Shown: one piece after another, positions 1-8,686 of the stretch
How positions within the stretch are numbered: position 1 is the first letter of the stretch
Layout: each line of letters begins with the position of its first letter
Source: Podochytrium sp. JEL0797
Taxonomy: Eukaryota; Chytridiomycota; Chytridiomycetes; Chytridiales; Chytriomycetaceae
Reading direction: 5' to 3'
Length of the DNA: 12,222 nt
Assembly (NCBI GenBank): GCA_027596195.1
Contig: JADGJG010000814.1
Span: 1 to 12,222, forward strand
Notes under the pieces: model-generated
What the model was told of the DNA's origin: nothing
Database searches by the model: none
Seen by the model: the letters and a program-made list of their open reading frames with translations, nothing else
Position numbers and translations under genes: made by a program

Positions 1-920
1 GGCGAAAATGAGCAAAAGCTCGTGGTCACTGGACATTTGGGCAGAGCAGAGGCAGTTTATTTTTCCGCAGTCGCTTTGTCCCTGCCGAAGAAAATTTGAT
101 AAAATGTCCCCTCTGCCGATTTTTCCACTTGAAACAGCCCCTAACACCAGGGCAACACCAACACCAAATCCTTTTTTTTTACCCGATTTCCGTGACCTCG
201 TGCAGTTTCTCCAACTCGAAATGGACTCACCCGTCGCACCACTTCCTCGTGTTTATCCAGTGGGCCGATCTGGCCGACCTCGTGAACGCGGCGTTGAACA
301 CGTTTAGACTCGCAACGGCGAGACTCAAGAGCGGGTTTGCCTATCCCGAGGCGGCGTTGCGTCAGTTCCGGGCGGGGTTGGAGACTGTCTGTGGTGGTGG
401 TTGGCAGACGGATGAGCAACCGAACTCGGCGCTGCAAAAGGAGGATGCGGATGACGTTGATGATGGGGATGCTGAGGACGAGGAATACGTTGAGTCGGAG
501 GCAGAAGTTCCGGATGGCGACAAGGACAAGAAGGGAAAGCGCAAAGCCGGAGGAGCCCAAAGATGCTAAGCCGGTCAAGAAGGCGCGCAAAGTGAAGCCA
601 GTGAGAGTGTTAATATGGTCTGCCAAGGATTCTGTGAGTGGGCTGAACCTGACAGAAGGTGAGAGAGTTGGATTGTAGTGTCGTGTCACTGTTGTTCCAA
701 TTGACTCAACAAACTGCTCAATATCACAGCGAGCCACTGCATCATCTTGCATCCCTTCCACGACAAGAAGGAGGACTACGCGATTGGAGCCGAGAAGCAA
801 GGCATCGCGGGCGCGTTGAGAAACGGCCAGACCAAGACTGTCAAGATTGTACGCTTCGTAGTGGAGGAGACGATTGAGCAGGAGATGCATGAGAGACGCG
901 TTGGCCAGTTGCAACTTTGA
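1..920 (+). CDS. SNF2-family helicase with embedded RING (SHPRH/IRC20-like), 3' end only
   Basis: Only the 3' part lies in the window. A probable exon end (1-21) joins, across an intron at 22-70 with a pyrimidine-rich acceptor, an exon that reads the last RING ligand pair CPLCR (about 105-119). It continues into a helicase-C motif, FLVFIQWADLADLV, near 240. A lysine/aspartate-rich linker (430-600) changes frame between 489 and 570, through either a weak purine-rich intron or an indel. Then comes the SNF2 motif V-like SVSGLNLTE. A clear intron at 659-729 (GTGAGA...CACAG) follows, then an exon ending at the TGA at 918-920 with motif VI-like LRNGQTKTV and RFVVEETIEQEM. The order RING, helicase-C and this C-terminus match SHPRH/IRC20-type ATPases, which pair DNA translocation with ubiquitin ligase activity in DNA-damage response. 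The first arginine expected in motif VI is absent. The family is fairly sure; the exact orthologue and the exon structure before 600 are not. Confidence 0.72.
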
Positions 921-948
921 GAATGAGGGTTGGTATGTGATCAGAGAG

Positions 949-954
949 AATAAA
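949..954 (+). promoter_or_regulatory. poly(A) signal of the helicase gene
   Basis: A canonical AATAAA lies 29 bp after the TGA at 918-920. It fits a short 3' UTR in a compact genome. The rest of 921-1050 holds nothing else I can name. Confidence 0.5.
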
Positions 955-1050
955 TTTATCGCGTTGTCTGCCCTCCATTCCTTCTTCCTTTAATCCTCGT
1001 TAGATTTATGCGAAGTATTGGAAACGCCACAGGAATATTCCTCTTGAGTA

Positions 1051-3132
1051 ATGCGAATGCAAATCATCAAGGGCAGGCATCGCATCGCAAGTTCGCCCGA
1101 AAATCATCAAATGATTTCTGCGCTCTTCTCTATTCCCACCACACTCATCTGGGGATCCCGAGGAGAGAATCCAGACCAAACGGTGCTCCATGAGACGGCT
1201 GCGCCAAGGACCGCACCTGTGCAGACGGAGCCGCTTTCGCACCAGTCCCCAGATACCCACTGTGACAGCCACAGCGAGCCCGATCGTCCAATCAGCCAAC
1301 GACGAACCAGCAGCTTCGAATCCACCGAAAAGGAAGTCTTCCACACCGAAGTCGAGAATTGCACGGGCGAAATTGTGCAAGCGTTGGCGCATTTGGACAT
1401 TCTTCCACACGCCACGGCCTCGGCTTCAGTGAATCCAGCAGCCAAAGTCTTTGTGTCAAAGGACAGCACGACGGCGAATGCGGTAATTGCGACCGTGATG
1501 AGGATGTGGCAGTTGTGGGGAGAAAATCACATGGGGATGCTCGCGCAAGTGATTGTTGGATTGGATGTCGAGTACGTTGAGAACGTGCCGGCTATGGTTC
1601 AGATCGCATTCACAGCGAACTTGGTTGTTATATTTCAGGTAAGACTGAGCTTGGTGTGATTTGCGTTTACACGGCATTTTGACCCGCGTCGCGTTTTGCA
1701 GCTTCGTGATTTGGATTCATCTGGCCGCCGTATGTTTCCATCCTTGCTGAGGGATTTGCTGGAGTCGCTGACGATGCGAAAAGTTGGTGTTGGGATTCGC
1801 GAGGATGGAAGGAGGTTGCAGGCGCATTTTCATGTCGAGGTAGGTGGGCACTCACGGCCGATGCTTTCACGAAAACTCATTTAATCATATTTTCAGCCTC
1901 GGAACCTTGTTGATTGTGAGGAAATTGCGAAGGCTGCGGGTGTCTCAGGCAGGAGTCTTGTCTCCCTGTATTTCATTTTCGTTGACGATTCCGCTCCCTT
2001 CAAGAAGCCTCGGAGTGCCAGCGGTTTCTCTTGGGGCGCGTCAATTCTTGCGACCGAAGCTGTTGATTACGCTGCAAATGATGTTCTCGCATCCTTGCTG
2101 GTCCATCGCGCGATGGTCAATCCTCCAAAAATCAACGTGTCACCCTGGGACAATTCTCGGCCTTTTGCCCTGCTTGGTGGGATTCCTCAAGATTCTGCTT
2201 GCCCTAGTTCAGTCTCCTTGGTGAAGAAAGTTCCGACTCCTCCCAGAATTATGCCAAGCCTGGAACCCTCGTCCCCACTTCCCATTACGATTGGCTCGAT
2301 CTCCATAGTCTTGAAAAGCTCAGCCTCTTGCCAGAACCCAGGATACAACTTGGAAACCGCTGCAGGTTACCAGAAAAAACTCGTTGCTTCGTGGAACAAG
2401 TATTTTGGAACCTCAGCTGGACGCATCACCATCAACACTGGTCACCCGCCGATCACAGCCAAGTTTGAAGCCACCTTTTTCAAAATCGTGACCCCTCTCC
2501 TCAAATTTCTTCCGAATGGGATGGACTTCCACGTGTTCCAACTCTTGAAAGTTATGCTGAAGAGCTGGGCCCAAGTGGCAACTTCAACAGGCGATCACGT
2601 AGTCACAGCCGCTGATGCAATGATCCGTCGCTCTCTGTCCATCCACATCATTGCTCGTTGGATGTCAAAGAAGTTGATCACTGACCTCAATCTCGACGCT
2701 CATCCGACCGCAAGACTTGCAGAAACCGCAATCCAGCCACCTCCAGCTCATCCCGCCATGTCTGTTATCAACTCTTACCGATCGCGGATGGCAGTGTCTT
2801 GGAACAAAAAGAATGGCGCGGCTGCCGGACTTGTTGAGCTTCAGAGCACTCTCTGCGATGATGTCTTTGAGTTCGAGGCTCCGTTCTTTCGTGCGGTGAC
2901 CCCGAGACTCAAATGCACTTTTGCGGATGGAAAACGATTCACGATTTTTCATTTGATGAAAGTGATGGGCGGCTGTTGGGTGGAGATGCCATGGAGAACA
3001 ACCTTCAGTGCCGAATCCCACTTGCTAATGCGTCGGAGGTTGTTTATCGACTTTATTGCGGTTTGGATCGCACAAGGAAAGATTATCAACTTTGTTGATA
3101 CTGCTGGAGAACCCACGGCTTGTTTACTTTGA
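1051..3132 (+). CDS. WRN-like DEDDy 3'-5' exonuclease with duplicated C-terminal domain
   Basis: Exons are 1051-1638, 1702-1839 and 1897-3132 (653 aa). The introns are 63 bp (GTAAGA...TTGCAG) and 57 bp (GTAGGT...TTTCAG), both phase 0. Residues ~134-310 form a DnaQ-fold exonuclease of the WRN/RNase D type. The metal ligands are visible: D172 and E174 in GLDVEY, D231 in GIREDGRRL, and the YxxxD of the DEDDy class at Y300 and D304. Such enzymes trim DNA or RNA 3' ends. No helicase domain follows, as in stand-alone WRN exonucleases. Residues ~400-507 and ~536-643 are two copies of the same unrecognised domain (listed separately). The N-terminus (1-133) is polar and of uncertain extent. Start 1051 is the first ATG in frame, but 1111 is possible, and another open frame over 1190-1432 reads a basic, NLS-like stretch. 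The exonuclease call is strong and the start is weak. Confidence 0.85.
2368..2691 (+). repeat. Intragenic coding repeat, copy 1 (108 codons)
   Basis: Residues ~400-507 of the exonuclease-like protein. It aligns along its whole length with 2776-3099, with one single-residue gap in and one out. Shared features are an initial Y, SWNK, G--AG, F-A-FF--VTP-LK, G--F--F-L-KVM, a W, an RR pair and I--IA-W---K-I. About a third of positions are identical by eye. I do not recognise the domain. Confidence 0.8.
2776..3099 (+). repeat. Intragenic coding repeat, copy 2 (108 codons)
   Basis: Second copy, residues ~536-643, starting 408 bp (136 codons) after copy 1 and separated from it by a short proline-rich linker. 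The DNA has diverged far more than the protein pattern, so the duplication is old and looks maintained by selection. Confidence 0.8.
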
Positions 3133-3158
3133 TTTTTGGAGGAAGAAAGTAAAATCTA

Positions 3159-4140
3159 TTATTTTGAAGTACTTTCTTTAGCACTTCGTCGCAACTGCCC
3201 CGCTTCAGATTGTCTCGGCGTTTTCATTTCCGTCGCCTGCCCTTGTTGCCTTGCACAAACCAGTTTCCCCTTCATCACAGTCAAGCAAATTCGAATCGAA
3301 GTCAACCCCAAATCTTTTACAATCCAAGAAACAAGATACGTTGTCAACAACACCCCAGAAGGGTCCGGATCAATACGAACGCAAATGTAAGAGACGACGC
3401 ATAACGCCATCGTGAAGATTGCACAACAGCTCGCCGCGAGACCGCAAGTGGCAATAATGTGCATATCGTTCCCGTGAAACGACCCGCGCGTCTCGGCCAT
3501 TAATTTGCCCAGTTTTCGGATATGGATCGCAAACACGAACGCAAACAAGAGGTCCAGACAGCAAACGGCGACGCCTCCGATTCCAAACGCGACCATTTCG
3601 AAAATCACACTGGAGACAGTATTGGGTGTGGTTGGAATGAGGAGAAGGAACGCGGGAACGATGCATACAATGGGCAATATCCGGATTGTTGATTGCGTCA
3701 CCATGAACACGAAGGAAGAGGTTTCCGAAGAAAAGACAGACTGAGCTCTTGTCCAACTAAAATTGATGAAGCATATTTCTTGAAAGGACAAGGAAACGAG
3801 AGCACCGAAAAGTGCGAGCCTGGTGTGCTCTTGGTTGTACATTGCCATAAAGAAATCGAAAATTGCCCCACAACAGCTGCGAAAACGAGTTGAGCAAAAC
3901 CCACGAACAAATATATCTACTCAACTATAACGCAAATAATATTCCATTTGTTAGAGTGAGAAAGTGTTTTAACGCCATTTGGGCCGTCCAGGTTTTGATA
4001 TTCTTTCGCGGCAACTCGACGCACAGCACAAGGAGGACAACGAACAGCAGCATTAAAAAGTCAAGCGACGCGCAGCAGTAAGGAATCACCGTACTGATTC
4101 GCTGTAATGTCTGGTTAATCTCGTCGGTGGTGGTGTTCAT
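3159..4140 (-). CDS. Seven-transmembrane protein, GPCR-like topology
   Basis: Exon 1 is 4140-3926 and exon 2 is 3876-3159. The 49-bp intron (GTTGAG...TTCGCAG, with CTCAAC as likely branch site) joins them in frame to give 310 aa. Seven hydrophobic segments are readable at about residues 19-42, 59-84, 92-111, 136-153, 162-190, 211-238 and 246-270. The short N-terminus has two N-glycosylation sequons (N2 and N9). The ~40-residue tail is rich in K, R, S and T. An outside N-terminus and a basic cytosolic tail fit a G-protein-coupled-receptor shape, but I see no class-defining motif such as DRY or NPxxY, so function and ligand are unknown. The gene converges with the exonuclease gene (26 bp between stops) and diverges from the RING gene. 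A weaker alternative donor (GTTATA) 4 bp upstream would also keep the frame. Confidence 0.72.
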
Positions 4141-4266
4141 TTCTTGATGAGCGAGAATCCTTTGTTCACTGTGAATGGCAGTTTTTTTAACCCTTTTCTT
4201 CAGCCATTTCCTCCCCTTTTCTTCTGTGATTGAAAGCTAAAGGTTTTCACATTCCAAAAAAACACG
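4141..4266. promoter_or_regulatory. 126-bp divergent intergenic region, presumed shared promoter
   Basis: This separates the starts of the 7TM gene (-) and the RING-H2 gene (+). It is rich in pyrimidine tracts (TTTTTTTAACCCTTTTCTTC and similar) and has no TATA box that I can defend. Both promoters and both 5' UTRs must fit here unless they extend into the opposite gene. Confidence 0.4.
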
Positions 4267-6845
4267 ATGAACCGCCCGCATCCCGACCTCGAAAACCTGC
4301 TTGAAAATGCCCGTCAACGCGTCGCTAAACTCATGGATGGTTCGTATTTCACTGGTTTAATCCATTCGCCCTGATACCCCCCATGTCAACAGAGGCCCGT
4401 GACCTGGAAGATGTCCTGGACATTGTCAACCCGACTCCCGTCCAACGAACGACCAGCAGTTCATTCCGCAGCCACCCAATGAGAGCAACTTCACGACGCG
4501 ATGTTTCTTCCTTCACGGACCTCGCCATGTCCACGTTTGCGACGCCCAGTCCAATATCTGCAACGCGACCCGCCGTCACCACCAACAAAACGCGAAACGG
4601 ACTCCCCACAATCTCAGGATCTCGTTCCAAAATCGAGCAGAAACCATACCCTGACAGATCCCCGCCGTCATTGTCGCGTGTTTCGTCGTCGTTGAATCGC
4701 TGGAACCCGAATTTTGACAGGACTCCCGAAACAAGATCACACAACGCGAGCAGCTCCAGCACGAGCTTTGTACCACTCAAACACAAATTGAAGCAACGCA
4801 AAAGGTCCAATTCGAAAAGTCCGTTACCCATGGACCACATGTCGACGCGAATTTCTGTCGCTCCAACCCCGTCTCCCGTCCCTACAACGATTTCCGCACC
4901 TGCTTCCACTTCTTCATCCTCCAGCGTGATTCCAACCCATTCCACATCTATAAAATCATCTCAACGACACGAAACTCAAATCCATGAACACGTGTCGACG
5001 ATTTCGAGCCCCGAACCGGCTGCAACCCCCGACTCCCTTTCTTCCCCTACAAATCCCATTTACGACCCGTCGAAATACGAAACCCCCGTCTCACCCGTCC
5101 CACTCCCACAACCACCCTTCGAGTCACCCACCTCTGGCCCGAGCGCGAGTTTTTTACAAATTCAGTCCTTCGGGGGGGCAACTGTTTCGCCGTCACCCAA
5201 CAGACCTTGCTCGAGAAATTCGGTGAGAGAAACAGCGTCGTCTCCACTGCGAAGTGCGCGTGTGGTGCCGCCTCGTGTGACTCGCGCTTCTCACGCGGAC
5301 TCGTTGCGGGTCGGTGGGAATAGGATTCATCCTCCCACCTCCTCGGGACTTGGTGGGGAGAATGAGGCGATGGGGTTGAGTGCACGTGGTGGCGGTGCGG
5401 CGAGTGGAAGGGCGTCTGAAACTCAACAAGATAAGGTCAATGCCGTTGAAAGCGGCAGACGGGATCGAGACCGTGAAATGGAGGAAGAAGAGGAAAGAAT
5501 GCACTGGGACACCAGGGGTCAGCAAACAAGGATGCAAATTGAATCGGATGTGCGTCGTCTCGAAACAGCTCAAACGATGCTTTCTCTGAGTGTATGTGGA
5601 AATGGGATAGACCCAACGACACCCGCACCTGACCAAGTCGGTGCGAGTGGACCTGAAGTTGAATCAGAGTTGCAACGACTGAGAACGCGTTTGATGACGA
5701 CAACAGAGGCGGATGAGAATACACAGGCGGTGGAACCCATGGAATTGGAAGACCAGTTGCAACAACTGCAAATCTCGATTGCTCGCCTACAGGCGACTCA
5801 GGCAATGGCGGATGCAGCCAGATCGCGACGATCCCTCAACACGTTCCGTTCGGTCCCACCTGCTCCCACGGATCCGCAGAGTAGCGCCAGGAATGGACAA
5901 AGACCCACGATCCCCGCCACGCTGCGCAGACGTGCCAACGAATACGGGATCGACGCGCTGTTGGAGAGATTACGCGTGTCTTCTACCGATCAACCAACAA
6001 GTCCAGAAAATTCTGCTTCCTCACTGACGCGAACTTCACGTCTGGGTGATACAGTTTCCCCGCCAATCAACGCCGATCTGCGTCGGCGGGCTACTGAAAA
6101 TGGGATTCCTTGGAACAGGGCGCAATTGGATCAGCAAGTTGATACCTCGGATTCAGAGAGTGAAGAGTGGCAAGACGCGTTGGAGCCAGAGGATGGAGAA
6201 TCGTGGTATCGAAGCGTTTTTGGACCCCGCGGGAATACAGCCGAGCAGGGAGGGGGGTTGGCGGGGAACGCAATGTCAGTCGACGATGAGACGCCTGTGC
6301 AGCGGTTGTTGAGGAGATATGCAGAGGGCATGAGTGGCTTTGATGCGGACATGGTGAGGAGGTTCATGGATACAACGACGGATGGAAGGAGTGAAGAGAT
6401 TGGTCATCACTTGGAGGAAGGTGCGGTGCAAAGTCAGGCAAATGAGGAGTCCTCGGAAACAATCACGCAGCGCTTGATGAGACTGTCGGAGCAATCGATG
6501 CAGGACTTTCCGGAGTTGGATGGGCCAGAGTATAGGGAGGATGACTGGCTTTCGGATCATAGTTCTACCGAGTCGTTGATTGAGTCGATTATGGCCATAA
6601 CTCAGAGAACGAGTAGCGCGATTCGGCCTGTCGGTTGCTCGGTTGGGGAAATCAATCGGATTCCAGTTCATATCATCAGCTCGACGCGACACATGGAAAA
6701 TTGCTGTCCCATCTGCCTGTCTGAATTAGTGATGGGTGATTCTGCGATGGAATATCCAGGCTGTTTGCATACCTATCACAGTGTGTGTTTGAGGGAGTGG
6801 TTGGCGCGTTCGAGAAAGTGTCCGACATGTCGCCGTGAAATTTAA
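4267..6845 (+). CDS. Large, mostly disordered protein with C-terminal RING-H2 finger (putative E3 ubiquitin ligase)
   Basis: Exons are 4267-4339 and 4393-6845 (841 aa). The 53-bp intron starts GTTCGT and ends TGTCAACAG, and restores the frame across a split GAG codon. The ATG at 4383 lies inside this intron and is not the start. Residues ~30-370 are Ser/Pro/Thr-rich and likely disordered. Short Leu/Glu/Gln-rich coiled-coil-like segments begin near 406, 448 and 477. Two small motifs occur twice each (see repeats and findings). The last 46 residues are a complete RING-H2: C796, C799, C815, H817, H820, C823, C834, C837, with the usual W827. RING-H2 proteins recruit E2 enzymes and ubiquitinate substrates. 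No membrane segment or signal peptide is visible, so a soluble location is likely. The ligase class is sure; the substrate is unknown. Confidence 0.88.
5922..5951 (+). repeat. LRRRAxExGI coding motif, copy 1
   Basis: Encodes LRRRANEYGI (residues 535-544) of the RING-H2 protein. The same motif recurs 52 residues later, in a region otherwise of low conservation by appearance. Confidence 0.6.
6078..6107 (+). repeat. LRRRAxExGI coding motif, copy 2
   Basis: Encodes LRRRATENGI (residues 587-596). Codons differ from copy 1 (for example CTGCGCAGACGT against CTGCGTCGGCGG), so the peptide rather than the DNA is conserved. This suggests a short linear motif, possibly for binding a partner. Confidence 0.6.
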
Positions 6846-6993
6846 AAAACGAACAGAAAGTCATTTTCTTTTCTGCGTGATTCTTTTCTTTTCTTTTTTT
6901 CTGGCGATTTTGGAAAGTGAGGGGAGATGAAAAAATTTCCGCCGATTTTTTCTTTCCCCAAATCCCACCCGACCTTTCCGAAACGCTTCCGAC

Positions 6994-8597
6994 ATGTCGC
7001 CGGCCGAACCCGAACCGGAGAGGTTTGGAACAAAGCACTCATGGATTCGTCCGAATCTGAAGAGCAAGACTTACCCCCTCTTTCCTTCCTTGCACACAGA
7101 AACGACCAGGACTTCAACTACCAGCAATATGGAGGTTCGTTTCCTCGATGCCACCCTACCCCCCTTTGTTTGTCATCAACGCGCAGGACACCGCGACCTC
7201 CCCACATGGGTCCCCCCGCTCACCAACCATTTTTCCACCATCACCGCACGCAGGATACGAGCAAAACGCAGGCTCATCACAGCAGCCCGTTGAAGAGGCG
7301 CCCAAGCCGCCCAAGGCAAAGAGAAAGAAGGTATCACAAGCATGCGTGTTTTGCAGACGGTCACACATGACGTGCGGTGAGTGAATAATAGCGAACTTTA
7401 AGCCATCACTCATCAGCTGGTTCTTTGCTGACTGTTTTTTGTTGAAACCTCGTCCCTTCCTCAGACGAAGGACGCCCCTGCCAGCGATGCATCCGGCGCA
7501 AAATTGGACATCTTTGCCAGAACGAGTTGCCCTCGGCCACAAAGACGGAGCCTGGCGAGTCTTCGGGCCCGTCACCCGCCTCGGTCCAGGCGCCCGCTCC
7601 GCAACAACCCAACCCGCTCCTCACATTCGCCCCAATGGCTGCATTCACGGCACCCCCTCAGCAACAACAACAGCAGTTCCCCATGACCCACCACGCGCAA
7701 CACTCCCAACACGCTGGCGCCGACTCGCTCTTCCCGCCCCTCTTTGCCACCTCCAACAACCACATGGGTAACGAACTCACCATCATCAACGAATTCCTCG
7801 CCTCCCTCGAGGCCCCCGTCGTCGATTTGAACCCCCTCGCGACGGCCATGTCCAAAAAGCGATCCAACAGCAATTCCTCAGGCACACCCACAGGGTCCAC
7901 GCAACCCGACTCTCTCTCGTCCACGGAACGCTTTGTGCTCACGGCCGCAGACCCCATGACGGTCGGCACGAACGAAGACCGTCTGAACCAAGTCATTTCG
8001 GCCAAATTCGAAGCGGGACTGTTGAAACCGTACAACTACATCAACAGTTACAAGAAGTTGAATCAGTGGATGGAGACGCACATGTCCCCCGCAAGTCGTA
8101 CGCGTATTTTGAACGTGATGGGGTTGTTTCGGCCGAGGTTTCAATGGGTCGCGCAGCGGCTTACGGATATGGATTTGGTGCTTGTGGAGGAGGCGTTTGA
8201 ACGCATGTTGTTGGAGTATGACCGTGTGTTTAGTGCGATGGGGATTCCGAGTTGCTTGTGGAGACGCACGGGTGAGATTTGGAAGTGCAACAAAGAATTT
8301 GCGCAGCTTGTTGGGTTGCCCATGGAGGATTTGAAGGACGGCAAGATGAGCATCTACGAGCTCATGAGTGAGGAGAGTGCGGTGAATTATTGGGAAAAGT
8401 ACGGCAACATTGCGTTCGATGCGGGACAAAAGGCGATTTTGACTTCTTGTATTCTCAAGAAGCCTGATGAGAATGGAGCAGCGGCTGCGGAGAGAACAGC
8501 TTTGGAGGGGTTGAGTTGTTGTTTTAGCTTTACGATTCGTCGAGACCGGTACTCGATTCCGATTATTATTGCGGGCAACTTTCTCCCGGTGACGTGA
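6994..8597 (+). CDS. ERT1: ERT1/AcuK-like Zn2Cys6-PAS transcription factor (gluconeogenesis regulator family)
   Basis: Proposed exons are 6994-7022, 7100-7134, 7254-7376 and 7465-8597 (439 aa). The intron at 7377-7464 (GTGAGT...CTCAG) is certain, because it splits the zinc cluster. After a basic KAKRKK stretch come six cysteines spaced C-x2-C-x6-C-x5-C-x2-C-x8-C (C52 to C80 in this model). The x8 last loop and the RPCQRCI core are typical of ERT1/AcuK. A Gln/Pro-rich middle (PQQQQQQ) follows. A PAS domain fills about 308-437 and ends with the hallmarks SAVNYWEKYG, CCFSFTIRRDRY and GNFLP. In yeasts and moulds this family activates gluconeogenic and acetate or ethanol utilisation genes. The N-terminus is ambiguous: starts at 7041 (449 aa) and 7129 (442 aa, acceptor 7186) are also open. 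The family is sure; one-to-one orthology with ERT1 is not. Confidence 0.88.
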
Positions 8598-8622
8598 TTT
8601 GATGATGATGAGGGTATATGTT

Positions 8623-8628
8623 AATAAA
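8623..8628 (+). promoter_or_regulatory. poly(A) signal of the Zn2Cys6-PAS gene
   Basis: AATAAA lies 25 bp after the TGA at 8595-8597 and only 58 bp before the next start codon at 8687. The two genes therefore sit almost end to end. Confidence 0.5.
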
Positions 8629-8686
8629 TGATTGAAAAAGGGAGAGCAGAAAGGGAAAAGAAACGGAATCAAAACAAGCAACAAAA

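Noticed and set aside
141..914. Minus-strand open frame of 257 codons over the helicase end
   Set aside because: The plus strand carries helicase motifs and a splice pair; the minus reading has no family signal.
1008..1193. Upstream ATG and 61-codon ORF overlapping the exonuclease start
   Set aside because: No domain and random codon use. It could act as a uORF only if transcription starts before 1008, which cannot be told from sequence.
1190..1432. Alternative plus-strand frame with an NLS-like KRKSSTPKSR stretch as the true N-terminus of the exonuclease
   Set aside because: Protein-like in look, but no intron was found that would carry it into the exonuclease frame; kept only as a caveat on the start.
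6846..6993. CT-rich tract (TTCTTTTCTTTTCTTTTTTT) as a simple repeat or regulatory site
   Set aside because: Such pyrimidine tracts are common in fungal promoters and nothing marks this one as special.
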